From Alloalcanivorax xenomutans (lineage in GTDB: Bacteria; Pseudomonadota; Gammaproteobacteria; Pseudomonadales; Alcanivoracaceae), in assembly GCF_900217905.1 (NCBI RefSeq), contig NZ_OBMO01000005.1, positions 1 through 64,000 on the forward strand: 64,000 bases of DNA, in the 5' to 3' direction. The translations under genes and the position numbers were made by a program. Under the pieces are notes generated by a model. It ran no database searches, was not told where the DNA came from, and saw nothing but the letters and a program-made list of their open reading frames with translations. This document shows, one piece after another, positions 7,742 to 14,895 of the stretch; position 1 is the first letter of the stretch; the number at the start of each line of letters is the position of its first letter.

Positions 7742-9949
7742 ATGAGCAGCCCGCAAACCAATAATTCCGGCCGCCTCAACGTGATCAACGACGAAATCGA
7801 CCTGCGCCGCCTGTGGGGCCTGTTAATGGACGCCCGCTGGCTGGTCATCGGCACCACGGTGTTGGCGTTACTGTTGGGGCTGGCCTACGGAGTGGTCGCC
7901 ACGCCGATCTACAAGGCGGATGGCCTGCTTCAGGTAGAACCCAAAAGCGGTGGTATGGCGGGGTTTGGTGAGCTCACTGAGTTGCTGACACAAGACTCAT
8001 CTTCCGAAGCGGAAATCCAACTGATCCGCTCCCGTATGGTACTAGGGCAGGTGGTGGATCAGTTGCACATGGATATCGGTGTTGCACCAGACCGATTGCC
8101 GTTGATCGGTGCTTTTAGCGCACCGGAGCCAGCACCGGAAGGGACCCAGGTGCCGCTGTTCGCCGGTTTCCGGGACAGCCAAACCTACGTCACCGTGAAC
8201 CACTTCAATGTGCCGGACCGCTTGCTGGACGAGCCCTTCACCTTGAAGTCCGAGGACGGCCAGCCGGCGCTTTATTATGATGAAGAATTAGTAGCCAAGG
8301 GCCCAGCGGATCAACCCCTGCGCAGCGAGGACGGCGGCATCCATCTGGAGCTGGGCGAATGGCAGCCAGGTAACGAAGAGCTCCTTCTGATCAAATACTC
8401 CAAGCTCACGGTGGTCAATGGGATTCGCGCTAATCTGGGTGTGAGCGAGGTGGGCAAACAGACCGGTATCATTAGTATGAGCTACACCGGTACCAATAAA
8501 GCTCGCATCCGGGCCGTGCTCAACGCCATCGCCGATAACTATGTGCTGCAGAATATTCAGCGCACCGCCGAGGAGGCGGAAAAGAGCCTGGAATTCCTGG
8601 ACCAGCAGCTGCCGGAAATCAAGAGCACGCTGACCAGCGCGGAAGAAAAGCTCAACGCTTACCGCCTCAAGAGCGAGTCCGTGGACCTGAGCCTGGAAAC
8701 CCAGTCCGTGCTGGAGCGGCTGGTGGCCATCGAAGCCAAGCTCAACGAACTGAAAATCAAGGAAAGCGAAGTCTCCGCCCGTTTTACCCGTGAACACCCA
8801 GCTTACCGGACCCTGCTGCAGCAGCGCCGTTCCCTGGAAAACGAAAAGGCGGAAATCAACAAACAAATTAATCAACTGCCGGAAACCCAACAGGAAATTC
8901 TGCGGCTGATGCGCGACGTGGAGGTCAACCAGGAAATCTATGTGGCGCTGCTGAACAAGGTGCAGGAGCTGCGCATCATGCGGGCCAGTACCGTGGGTAA
9001 TGTGCGTGTTATCGACAATGCCTTGGTGCAGCCGGAGCCGGTGAAGCCCAAAAAAGGCCTGATCGCCGCCCTGGCTGGTGTGCTGGGCTTGATGATGTCG
9101 GTGGGTTATGTACTGGTTCGCGCCGCCTTCAATCGCGGCGTGGAAACTCCGGACCAATTGGAAGAGCAGGGTATTTCGGTTTACGCGGCGGTGCCGTTGT
9201 CCGAACATCAGCAGAAACTGGACCGGGTGATGGCGGCGTTGCGCCGTCGTAAAAAGGGTAAACACGAGCCGATTTCCCTGCTGGCGGAAAAGGATCCGGG
9301 CGATCTGGCCATCGAAGCGCTGCGCAGCCTGCGCACCAGCCTGCATTTCGCCATGATGGAAGCGGACAACAAGGTGCTGATGATCTCCGGCCCCAGCCCG
9401 GGGGTGGGTAAGTCCTTCGTCACCGCCAACCTGGCGGCGGTGCTGGCACAGGTGGGGCAGCGCGTGGTGGTGGTGGACGCCGATATGCGCGGGCACCTGC
9501 ACCGCTATTTCGAGAATGACGGCCATACCGGATTGTCGGCGTTCCTTTCCGGGCAAGTGGACCTGGATCAGGTACTGGTGCAAACCAAGGAAGCAAACCT
9601 GTCCTTCATTTCCCGTGGCCAGATTCCACCGAATCCGGCGGAACTGCTGATGCACAAACGCTTCGGCGAGCTGATGGACAAGCTCTCCGAGCAATTCGAT
9701 CTGGTGCTGGTGGATACACCGCCGATCCTGGCGGTAACCGACGCCGCCATCGTCGGTCAGATGGCCGGCACCAGCCTGATCGTGGCCCGCTACGGCCAGA
9801 ACTCGGTGAAGGAAATTGACGTCACCATCAATCGCTTCGAGCAGAACAAGGTCACCATCAAGGGGGCCATCCTCAACTGTATCGAACGCCGTGCTTCCAA
9901 CGAGTACGGTTATTACAGCTACTATAAGTACAGTAGCGATAAGAGCTGA
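7742..9949 (+). CDS. wzc: polysaccharide co-polymerase / BY-kinase Wzc
   Basis: A 735-residue inner-membrane tyrosine autokinase controlling EPS chain length and the Wza channel. It has an N-terminal Wzz domain with TM1 at about 32-52 ('WLVIGTTVLALLLGLAYGVV') and a periplasmic coiled coil (about 270-400, Glu/Lys/Leu rich). TM2 is near 435-455, after the PCP proline motif 'VQPEPVKPKKGLIAALAG'. The cytoplasmic kinase carries Walker A 'SGPSPGVGKS' (about 549-558), Walker A' 'VVVVDADMRG' and Walker B 'LVLVDTPPIL'. The tyrosine cluster 'EYGYYSYYKYSS' at the C-terminus is the autophosphorylation tail that Wzb acts on. It follows wzb by 22 bases with a GGAACG ribosome site. Confidence 0.96.
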   Translation: MSSPQTNNSGRLNVINDEIDLRRLWGLLMDARWLVIGTTVLALLLGLAYGVVATPIYKADGLLQVEPKSGGMAGFGELTELLTQDSSSEAEIQLIRSRMVLGQVVDQLHMDIGVAPDRLPLIGAFSAPEPAPEGTQVPLFAGFRDSQTYVTVNHFNVPDRLLDEPFTLKSEDGQPALYYDEELVAKGPADQPLRSEDGGIHLELGEWQPGNEELLLIKYSKLTVVNGIRANLGVSEVGKQTGIISMSYTGTNKARIRAVLNAIADNYVLQNIQRTAEEAEKSLEFLDQQLPEIKSTLTSAEEKLNAYRLKSESVDLSLETQSVLERLVAIEAKLNELKIKESEVSARFTREHPAYRTLLQQRRSLENEKAEINKQINQLPETQQEILRLMRDVEVNQEIYVALLNKVQELRIMRASTVGNVRVIDNALVQPEPVKPKKGLIAALAGVLGLMMSVGYVLVRAAFNRGVETPDQLEEQGISVYAAVPLSEHQQKLDRVMAALRRRKKGKHEPISLLAEKDPGDLAIEALRSLRTSLHFAMMEADNKVLMISGPSPGVGKSFVTANLAAVLAQVGQRVVVVDADMRGHLHRYFENDGHTGLSAFLSGQVDLDQVLVQTKEANLSFISRGQIPPNPAELLMHKRFGELMDKLSEQFDLVLVDTPPILAVTDAAIVGQMAGTSLIVARYGQNSVKEIDVTINRFEQNKVTIKGAILNCIERRASNEYGYYSYYKYSSDKS

Positions 9950-9957
9950 AAAGAGAA

Positions 9958-10063
9958 TTCGCCAGCAGGCTGGCTCCCACAATTTGCGCTACGAAGCCGC
10001 TGTGGGGACTGGTCCCACAGTTTGTGCTACGAAGCTGCTGTGGGAGCCAGCCTGCTGGCGAAC
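9958..10063. repeat. REP pair in inverted arrangement
   Basis: An inverted and a direct GCCAGC/GCTGGC unit flank partial copies of 'gctacgaagccgctgtgggg', so the whole block can fold as a long cruciform just after the export operon. It may act as its transcription or mRNA boundary. Confidence 0.85.
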
Positions 10064-10185
10064 TCTCTTAACAGACCCAAACGCTATATGCCCATAGCCA
10101 ATCAATCATTGAATGGAATATGCGAGCCGCTACCATGGATGGTTTCAAGGTAATCCGCTACCTGACCACGGGCGCTCGCTGACCA

Positions 10186-11958
10186 ATGACTCCGGAAATC
10201 CTGTTCACACTGCTGATTGTTCTGGGTGTACTGATTGCCCTGGCCAGTAACCGGGTACCGGCGGAAGTGACCATGATGGGGGCCATGGTGATTGTCCTGG
10301 TCACCGGCATCATCACCCCGCAACAGGCTCTTGCCGGGTTCGCCAACCCGGGGTTGATGACCGTCGGCGTGCTGTACATCGTGGCCGCCGCGCTGCGGGA
10401 TACCGGCGCCATCTATTGGGTGGCCCACAAGCTGCTCGGCCAGCCCAAAACCGCCTTCGGCAGCCAGCTGCGTCTGATCGCGCCCACCGCCTTGCTCAGT
10501 GCTTTCCTTAACAACACCACGGTGGTGGCGATGATGATCCCGGCGGTGCAGGAATGGGCCCAACGTCTGCGTTTGTCCGCCTCCAAGCTGCTGATGCCGC
10601 TCAGCTACGCCGCCATTCTCGGTGGCACCTGCACCCTGATCGGCACCAGCACCAACCTGGTGGTGGACGGCCTGGTGCAGCAAAAAGGGCTGCCCGGGTT
10701 TCATATTTTCGATCTCACCTGGGTGGGCTTGCCGCTGCTGGTGATCGGCTCCGTGTTCCTGCTGTTGTTCGGGCGGCGCTTGCTGCCCAGCCGGGAAGGG
10801 CTGGTGGAACAACTGGAGAACGCCCGCGAATACCACGTGGAAATGCGCATCCCCGAAGGCAGCCCGCTGCACAACAAGACCATCCAGGAAGCCGGCCTGC
10901 GCAATCTCACCCACGGTTATCTCACCGAGATCCAGCGCGATGGCCATCTCTATACCGCGGTGGGCCCGGACATGCAGCTGCAAACCGGCGATCAGTTGGC
11001 CTTTATCGGCGCTCCGGAGACCGCCCGGGAACTGCAGCGCATCAACGGTCTGGTGCCAGCCCACGGCGCCGTGCACAAACTGAACCTCAACACCCATCAG
11101 CGCTGTCTGGTGGAAGTGGTGATCGGCCCGGAATTCCCCGGCGTCAACCAGACCGTCAAGGACGCGGCGTTCCGTACCCGTTACCAGGCCGCCATTCTCA
11201 GCATCAGCCGCCACGGCCTGCGCCTGCCCGGCAAGGTGGGGGAAAGGGTGCTCAAGGTGGGCGACACGCTGCTGCTGGACACCGGCGAAAGCTTTATCGA
11301 GCAGTACCGCTATCGCCGCGACTTCATGCTGGTCAGTCCGCTGCGGGATTCCACGCCGCCGGATTTTCGCAAGGCGCCGCTGGCCACCGGTATTCTCGGG
11401 CTGATGATCCTGATGAACGTGCTGGGCTGGTTCTCGGTACTGGAAGCGGCGTTTCTGGCCGCCGGTCTGCTGCTGATGACCCGCTGTGTCACCGTCAACC
11501 GCGCCCGTATGAATGTGAGTGTGAACCTGCCGGTGCTGGTGGTGATTGGAGCGTCCTTTGCCCTGGGCACGGCGCTGGAAGAGAGCGGGGCGGCGGGCTG
11601 GATCGTGGACGGCCTGTTCCGCGCCCATATCACCTCGCCGTGGATGGCGTTGGTGTTGATCTATGTGATCACGGCGCTATTCACCGAGCTGATCACCAAT
11701 AACGCCGCTGCGGTGCTGGTGTTTCCGCTGGCGTTGGGGGTGGCGGAGCAGTTGGGGGTGAGCCCGACGCCGTTCATCGTCGCGGTGATGTTTGCTGCCT
11801 CGGCGAGCTTCATGACGCCGCTGGGTTATCAGACCAATCTCATGGTCATGGGGCCGGGCGGTTACCGCTTCACCGACTACCTGCGCATCGGCGTGCCCAT
11901 GAGCCTGCTGGCGGGGGCGGTATCCATCACGCTGATCCCGCTGGTCTGGCCGTTCTGA
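10186..11958 (+). CDS. SLC13-family permease with two TrkA-C (RCK_C) domains
   Basis: A 590-residue inner-membrane anion transporter of the divalent anion:Na+ symporter/ArsB-NhaD superfamily. N-terminal helices include 'ILFTLLIVLGVLIALAS' and 'MMGAMVIVLVTGIITPQQALAGFANPGLMTVGVLYIVAAAL'. Two cytoplasmic RCK_C domains follow (about 205-290, 'EMRIPEGSPLHNKTIQEAGLRNL'; about 296-375, 'VEVVIGPEFPGVNQTVKDAAF'). The second bundle contains 'ITNNAAAVLVFPLALGVAEQLG' and the terminal 'TPLGYQTNLMVMGPGGYRFTDY'. Proteins of this plan carry sulfate or related anions. It is convergent with cysC, which suggests sulfate supply, but substrate cannot be read from sequence. Confidence 0.88.
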   Translation: MTPEILFTLLIVLGVLIALASNRVPAEVTMMGAMVIVLVTGIITPQQALAGFANPGLMTVGVLYIVAAALRDTGAIYWVAHKLLGQPKTAFGSQLRLIAPTALLSAFLNNTTVVAMMIPAVQEWAQRLRLSASKLLMPLSYAAILGGTCTLIGTSTNLVVDGLVQQKGLPGFHIFDLTWVGLPLLVIGSVFLLLFGRRLLPSREGLVEQLENAREYHVEMRIPEGSPLHNKTIQEAGLRNLTHGYLTEIQRDGHLYTAVGPDMQLQTGDQLAFIGAPETARELQRINGLVPAHGAVHKLNLNTHQRCLVEVVIGPEFPGVNQTVKDAAFRTRYQAAILSISRHGLRLPGKVGERVLKVGDTLLLDTGESFIEQYRYRRDFMLVSPLRDSTPPDFRKAPLATGILGLMILMNVLGWFSVLEAAFLAAGLLLMTRCVTVNRARMNVSVNLPVLVVIGASFALGTALEESGAAGWIVDGLFRAHITSPWMALVLIYVITALFTELITNNAAAVLVFPLALGVAEQLGVSPTPFIVAVMFAASASFMTPLGYQTNLMVMGPGGYRFTDYLRIGVPMSLLAGAVSITLIPLVWPF

Positions 11959-11964
11959 GAAGAA

Positions 11965-12116
11965 CATTCGCTTGCAGGCAAGCTCCCACACGACAAGCAT
12001 AACTACGAAGCCGCTGTAGGAGCTTGCCTGCAAGCGAATGTCTTAACCCCCAGCAAGGCTGACTCCCACAGACTTTCTACACCGCCGCTGTGGGAGCCTG
12101 CCTGCAGGCGAATGTC
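11965..12116. repeat. REP cluster (three units)
   Basis: One inverted unit and two direct units (stems GCTTGC/GCAAGC and GCCTGC/GCAGGC) separate the convergent SLC13 permease and cysC. The last unit stops at the cysC stop codon. Confidence 0.85.
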
Positions 12117-12734
12117 TTAAACCCCAATCCCTTCAATCAACTGCTTCACACAGGTCTCGATATCATTCTCCGCGGTGTTGATTACCACCTCGGGCTTCTC
12201 CGGTGCCTCATACGGACTGTCGATACCGGTGAATTCCTTGATGATGCCCTGGCGCGCTTTCTGGTACAGCCCTTTCGGGTCACGCTTCTCGCATTCTTCC
12301 AGCGGCGCGTCCACGAACACCTCCACGAACTCGCCGTCCTCGAACAGCTCGCGGGCGGCATCGCGGTCGGCGCGGAACGGGCTGATGAACGCGGTCACCA
12401 CCACCAGGCCGGCGTCCACCATCAGCTTGGCCACTTCGGAGACACGGCGGATGTTCTCGGTGCGGTCCTCGTCGCTCATGCCCAGGTTCTTGTTCAGGCC
12501 ATGGCGCACATTGTCCCCGTCCAGCAGATAGGTGTGCTTGCCTTGCTGAGTCAGAGCCACTTCCAGAGCGTTGGCCAGAGTGGATTTGCCGGAACCGGAC
12601 AAGCCGGTCAGCCAGATGCACTTGGGGGTCTGGCCCTTGGCCTTGGCCCGATCGGCCTTGGTCAGATTGGACTGGTGCCAGATCACCTCGGCCTTGGCGT
12701 CGTGCTCACGCTTCTGATAAGGGCTGTCGCTCAT
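12117..12734 (-). CDS. cysC: adenylylsulfate kinase (APS kinase)
   Basis: A 205-residue enzyme that phosphorylates APS to PAPS, the sulfate donor for sulfation and an intermediate of assimilation. P-loop '[19 protein letters not shown]' lies near residue 40. '[36 protein letters not shown]' and '[16 protein letters not shown]' are hallmark APS-kinase motifs. ATG at 12734 is preferred because GGAGG lies 5 bases upstream; an ATG four codons earlier would overlap that site. It is a stand-alone kinase rather than a cysN fusion. No sulfotransferase or sulfurylase is visible in the window, so a role in sulfated EPS is only inferred from position. Confidence 0.95.
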   Translation of the reverse strand: MSDSPYQKREHDAKAEVIWHQSNLTKADRAKAKGQTPKCIWLTGLSGSGKSTLANALEVALTQQGKHTYLLDGDNVRHGLNKNLGMSDEDRTENIRRVSEVAKLMVDAGLVVVTAFISPFRADRDAARELFEDGEFVEVFVDAPLEECEKRDPKGLYQKARQGIIKEFTGIDSPYEAPEKPEVVINTAENDIETCVKQLIEGIGV

Positions 12735-12829
12735 TGAATCCTCCATTGATGATGAATGCCTGCTGGCAGCCCGCTATGGTAGGGCTTTGGCCGGGGGGTT
12801 CAATATCTATTGGTTCTTTGCTTAAGCCG

Positions 12830-12893
12830 TCGCCAGCAGGCTGGCTCCCACAGGGATCCACGGCGCCGCTGTGGGAGCCAGCCTGCTGGCGAA
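12830..12893. repeat. REP pair, inverted arrangement
   Basis: Two GCCAGC/GCTGGC-class units face each other around 'gggatccacggcgccgc', forming a near-perfect long palindrome. Confidence 0.85.
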
Positions 12894-13091
12894 GGCCTAC
12901 CGATCCCATATAAAAAATAACGACTGAAGATAATAAAAAAGCATTGCCTAACATTTTTCCTTAATTCTTTAGGATTAGCTGAAAAGAGCACCATCGTCCA
13001 ACTCAACCCCTTGAAGCGGCAACACTTTTACGGAAATCGGTATTGTCAGGAAAGGGTCACAAAAGACTACCAGAATCGCCAGCTGACAATA

Positions 13092-13120
13092 TTGTGAACG
13101 TACTGGGGTATCGGTAGTAT
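13092..13120 (+). promoter_or_regulatory. candidate sigma70 promoter of rfaH
   Basis: TTGTGA (13092-13097) and TAGTAT (13115-13120) are separated by exactly 17 bases. A right arm of an inverted repeat (CTGACAATA, 13083-13091) directly abuts the -35 element, and its partner is at 13041-13049. Transcription would start near 13127, leaving a leader of roughly 320 bases before the rfaH start codon. Confidence 0.5.
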
Positions 13121-13174
13121 CGTGCCCGGGCGGTGGCTGCAAATAATAGAAACCGGTGAAGTGTCGCTCTCCGA

Positions 13175-13203
13175 TGAAGTGTTACAGGGGTGTAAAAACT
13201 TCA
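13175..13203 (+). promoter_or_regulatory. hairpin in the rfaH 5' leader
   Basis: TGAAGT-GTTACA, loop GGGG, TGTAA-AA-ACTTCA forms a nearly perfect stem inside the presumed leader. There is no T-run, so it is not a simple terminator. It may stabilise the leader or bind a regulator. Confidence 0.4.
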
Positions 13204-13444
13204 CAAACCGGTATCCGCTCAATATCCAGGGTCAGGGGGATCTCAGTACAGTGCGGAGCGGCTGGCGCGATTGGAATGGTCGTGGGCCAGGCCGAGTAGT
13301 TCGTAATCAGTGAAGACGTAAGGATGCGATCGGCATGAGCAGGCAAGCAATTTGGGACGCCCGGCGACAGCCATGGGCCGCCACGCCATGCCGGCCCGCC
13401 TCCAGAGGCCACGGCTAATTATGTTGGACCCCATCTCATCCGCC

Positions 13445-13945
13445 ATGAACACCGCCGCCAGTCAGAATGCCTGGTATGTGGTGCAGTGCCGCGCCAACCA
13501 GAACTACCGGGCCCGGGAAAACCTGGAAAACCAGGGTTTCACCTGCTTTCTCCCGGAACTCTCCGTGGAACGCCTGCGCGCCGGACGTCGTATCCGGCGT
13601 GAGGAACCGTTGTTCCCCGGCTATTTGTTCATCCGTCTTGATCGCGCCGGTGGCTGGCACACGGTGCGCTCCACTCGTGGGGTGCAAAAATTGGTCACCT
13701 TCGGCAACCAGCCGGTGCCGGTGCCCGACCAGGTGGTGGAAGAACTGCAAACCCGTACCGAAAGTCAGCACCAGGAGCAGGCCTTTGCTCCTGGCGACAC
13801 CCTGCGCATTGAAAATGGTCCGTTCAAGGATCTGGAAGCGGTATTTCAGCGCTTTGATGGCCAGGAAAGAGTAATTGTTTTGATGGGCATGCTGCACAAG
13901 CAGCACCAGTTAACCCTGTCCATCAAGGACGTCAGCCGCCATTAG
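13445..13945 (+). CDS. rfaH: transcription antitermination factor RfaH
   Basis: A 166-residue NusG paralogue that loads on RNA polymerase at ops sites and promotes elongation and translation of long LPS/capsule operons. The NGN domain reads 'WYVVQCRANQNYRARENLENQGFTCFLPELSVERLRAGRRIRREEPLFPGYLFIRL', and the KOW part is the RfaH-type 'FAPGDTLRIENGPFKDLEAVFQRFDGQERVIVLMGML'. Start choice is uncertain: ATG at 13421 or 13445; the second places the NGN domain at the usual distance from the N-terminus. An exact ops site lies 103 bases after the stop, and capsule operons lie on both sides, which fits its known job. Confidence 0.92.
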   Translation: MNTAASQNAWYVVQCRANQNYRARENLENQGFTCFLPELSVERLRAGRRIRREEPLFPGYLFIRLDRAGGWHTVRSTRGVQKLVTFGNQPVPVPDQVVEELQTRTESQHQEQAFAPGDTLRIENGPFKDLEAVFQRFDGQERVIVLMGMLHKQHQLTLSIKDVSRH

Positions 13946-14047
13946 ACCATCCCCCAAATGGGGAATGGCCAACCGGATCGGCGGCCATACAATGCAACCG
14001 GGCCAACACTGCCCACCCGTTCTCAGGGAACCGACGGTAAACCCTGT

Positions 14048-14058
14048 GGCGGTAGCGT
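14048..14058 (+). promoter_or_regulatory. ops (operon polarity suppressor) element
   Basis: GGCGGTAGCGT is an exact match to the ops consensus and is followed by GC as in the E. coli rfaQ and capsule leaders. In known systems RNA polymerase pauses here and the non-template strand recruits RfaH. The site lies 103 bases after the rfaH stop and 85 bases before parD, on the strand of transcription. It is the only exact copy I found in an intergenic position. Confidence 0.75.
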
Positions 14059-14107
14059 GCCTGGAGAGGGTGAATAGCAGCTTCACGGCGTACCCGAATT
14101 CGCGCTA

Positions 14108-14132
14108 TATTCATAACTGCTCAATATGAATA
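14108..14132 (+). promoter_or_regulatory. probable parDE operator
   Basis: Inverted repeat TATTCATA (14108-14115), 9-base spacer, TATGAATA (14125-14132), directly in front of the parD ribosome site (TAGGAG) and overlapping a TATATT-like -10. Ribbon-helix-helix antitoxins typically bind such repeats to repress their own operon. Confidence 0.55.
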
Positions 14133-14142
14133 GGAGTCAGCC

Positions 14143-14427
14143 ATGGCTACGACAAGTTTGACCTTGGGCTCCCATTGGGAGCGCTTTGTTAAAGAAGAGG
14201 TCGCTAGCGGTCGGTACGGATCCGTCAGTGAAGTGATCCGGGACGGGTTACGTACTCTGGAAATGCGCCAGACAAAATTGGCGACTTTGCGCGCTCATCT
14301 CTTGGAAGGCGAAGCGCAGGCGGCTCGTGGTGAATACGTTGACAACTTCAGCATGGATGAGCTGATCAGGGATCAGGATGATGCCAAACAGCACTCGATA
14401 TCGGGTAACACTCCGGGCCAGGGATGA
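14143..14427 (+). CDS. parD: ParD-type antitoxin (ribbon-helix-helix)
   Basis: A 94-residue antitoxin of a type II toxin-antitoxin pair. The N-terminal ribbon-helix-helix is clear: 'TTSLTLGSHWERFVKEEVASGRYGSVSEVIRDGLRTLEMRQ' (residues 2-45), the usual CopG/ParD form that binds DNA as a dimer. The acidic C-terminal half ('GEYVDNFSMDELIRDQDD') would wrap the ParE toxin. The gene overlaps parE by 50 bases, is preceded by a TAGGAG site, and has an inverted-repeat operator. Context: first gene after the rfaH-ops pair. Confidence 0.93.
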   Translation: MATTSLTLGSHWERFVKEEVASGRYGSVSEVIRDGLRTLEMRQTKLATLRAHLLEGEAQAARGEYVDNFSMDELIRDQDDAKQHSISGNTPGQG

Positions 14428-14680
14428 CCTCATTGCTATTGCCCGATATACAGCAGCCAATTGGGGCCGGGCGCAGCGCGATGTATACATGCGGAACATG
14501 GAACAACGTTTTGTATGGCTTGCGGAAAATCCGGCGCGGGGGCGTCATCGACAGGATATCAAGAAGGGCTACCACTGTTATCCTCAAGGAAGCCATTTAA
14601 TCTTCTATGTAATCAATGAGTGGGGAATCGACATCATCGGCATTCCCCACAAACGCATGGATATAGAAGAGCACTTCTAG
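14378..14680 (+). CDS. parE: ParE/RelE-superfamily toxin
   Basis: A 100-residue toxin of the ParE branch of the RelE/ParE fold; ParE toxins poison DNA gyrase. Family marks are 'YRVTLRARDDLIAIARYTAANWGRAQRDVYMRNMEQRFVWLAENPARGRHRQDI' and the final strands 'GYHCYPQGSHLIFYVINEWGIDIIGIPHKRMDIEEHF'; the 'IPHKRMD' end is typical. It starts inside parD, so the two are co-translated. An ATG one codon downstream (14381) is an equally likely start. The gene appears intact. Confidence 0.93.
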   Translation: MMPNSTRYRVTLRARDDLIAIARYTAANWGRAQRDVYMRNMEQRFVWLAENPARGRHRQDIKKGYHCYPQGSHLIFYVINEWGIDIIGIPHKRMDIEEHF

Positions 14681-14692
14681 CATTTCCTGCTG

Positions 14693-14824
14693 GCCCTCTA
14701 CATCGCCGCTGTGGGAGCGGGCTTGCCAGCGAAGTAGGCGGACGCCGAACGCCGTATTCGCGGCCAAGGCCGCTTCCCACAGCGGCTTCGAAGCCCCCTG
14801 TGGGAAGCTTGCTCGCAAGCGAAT
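14693..14824. repeat. composite REP block, copy 1
   Basis: A 132-base block with a GGGCTTGCCAGCGAA unit, an inner segment 'gacgccgaacgccgtattcgcgg', and a unit with stem GCTTGC-tc-GCAAGC. It is nearly identical to 18073-18219 and partly to 16341-16451; copy 2 differs by a 15-base insertion and at least one substitution. Confidence 0.9.
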
Positions 14825-14895
14825 CCGTTCTCCCCAACAGGGAGAACGGACAAAAGAACATAAAAAAAGAAACACCAAGGAAGGGGGGAACCACA

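Larger units (their letters stand above)
12735..13444 (+). other. long intergenic region upstream of rfaH
   Basis: About 700 bases without a convincing gene. It holds a REP pair (12830-12893), an AT-rich stretch (12905-12985), a 9-base inverted repeat (TATTGTCAG at 13041-13049 and CTGACAATA at 13083-13091), a good sigma70-like promoter (13092-13120), and a leader of about 320 bases with a stable hairpin (13175-13203). The inverted repeat arm touches the -35 box, so it may be an operator. Confidence 0.6.

Noticed and set aside
8288-9982. 564-codon minus-strand open frame opposite wzc
   Set aside because: His/Gln-rich antisense shadow of Wzc, whose own frame has all family motifs.
13352-13444. 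Longer N-terminus for RfaH from an upstream ATG
   Set aside because: It would add 31 Pro/Arg-rich residues not seen in RfaH; the NGN domain begins soon after the 13445 start.
14620-14895. Longer N-terminus for the MBL nuclease
   Set aside because: The extension is translated from parE and REP sequence; AAGGGGGGAA before ATG 14896 marks the start.
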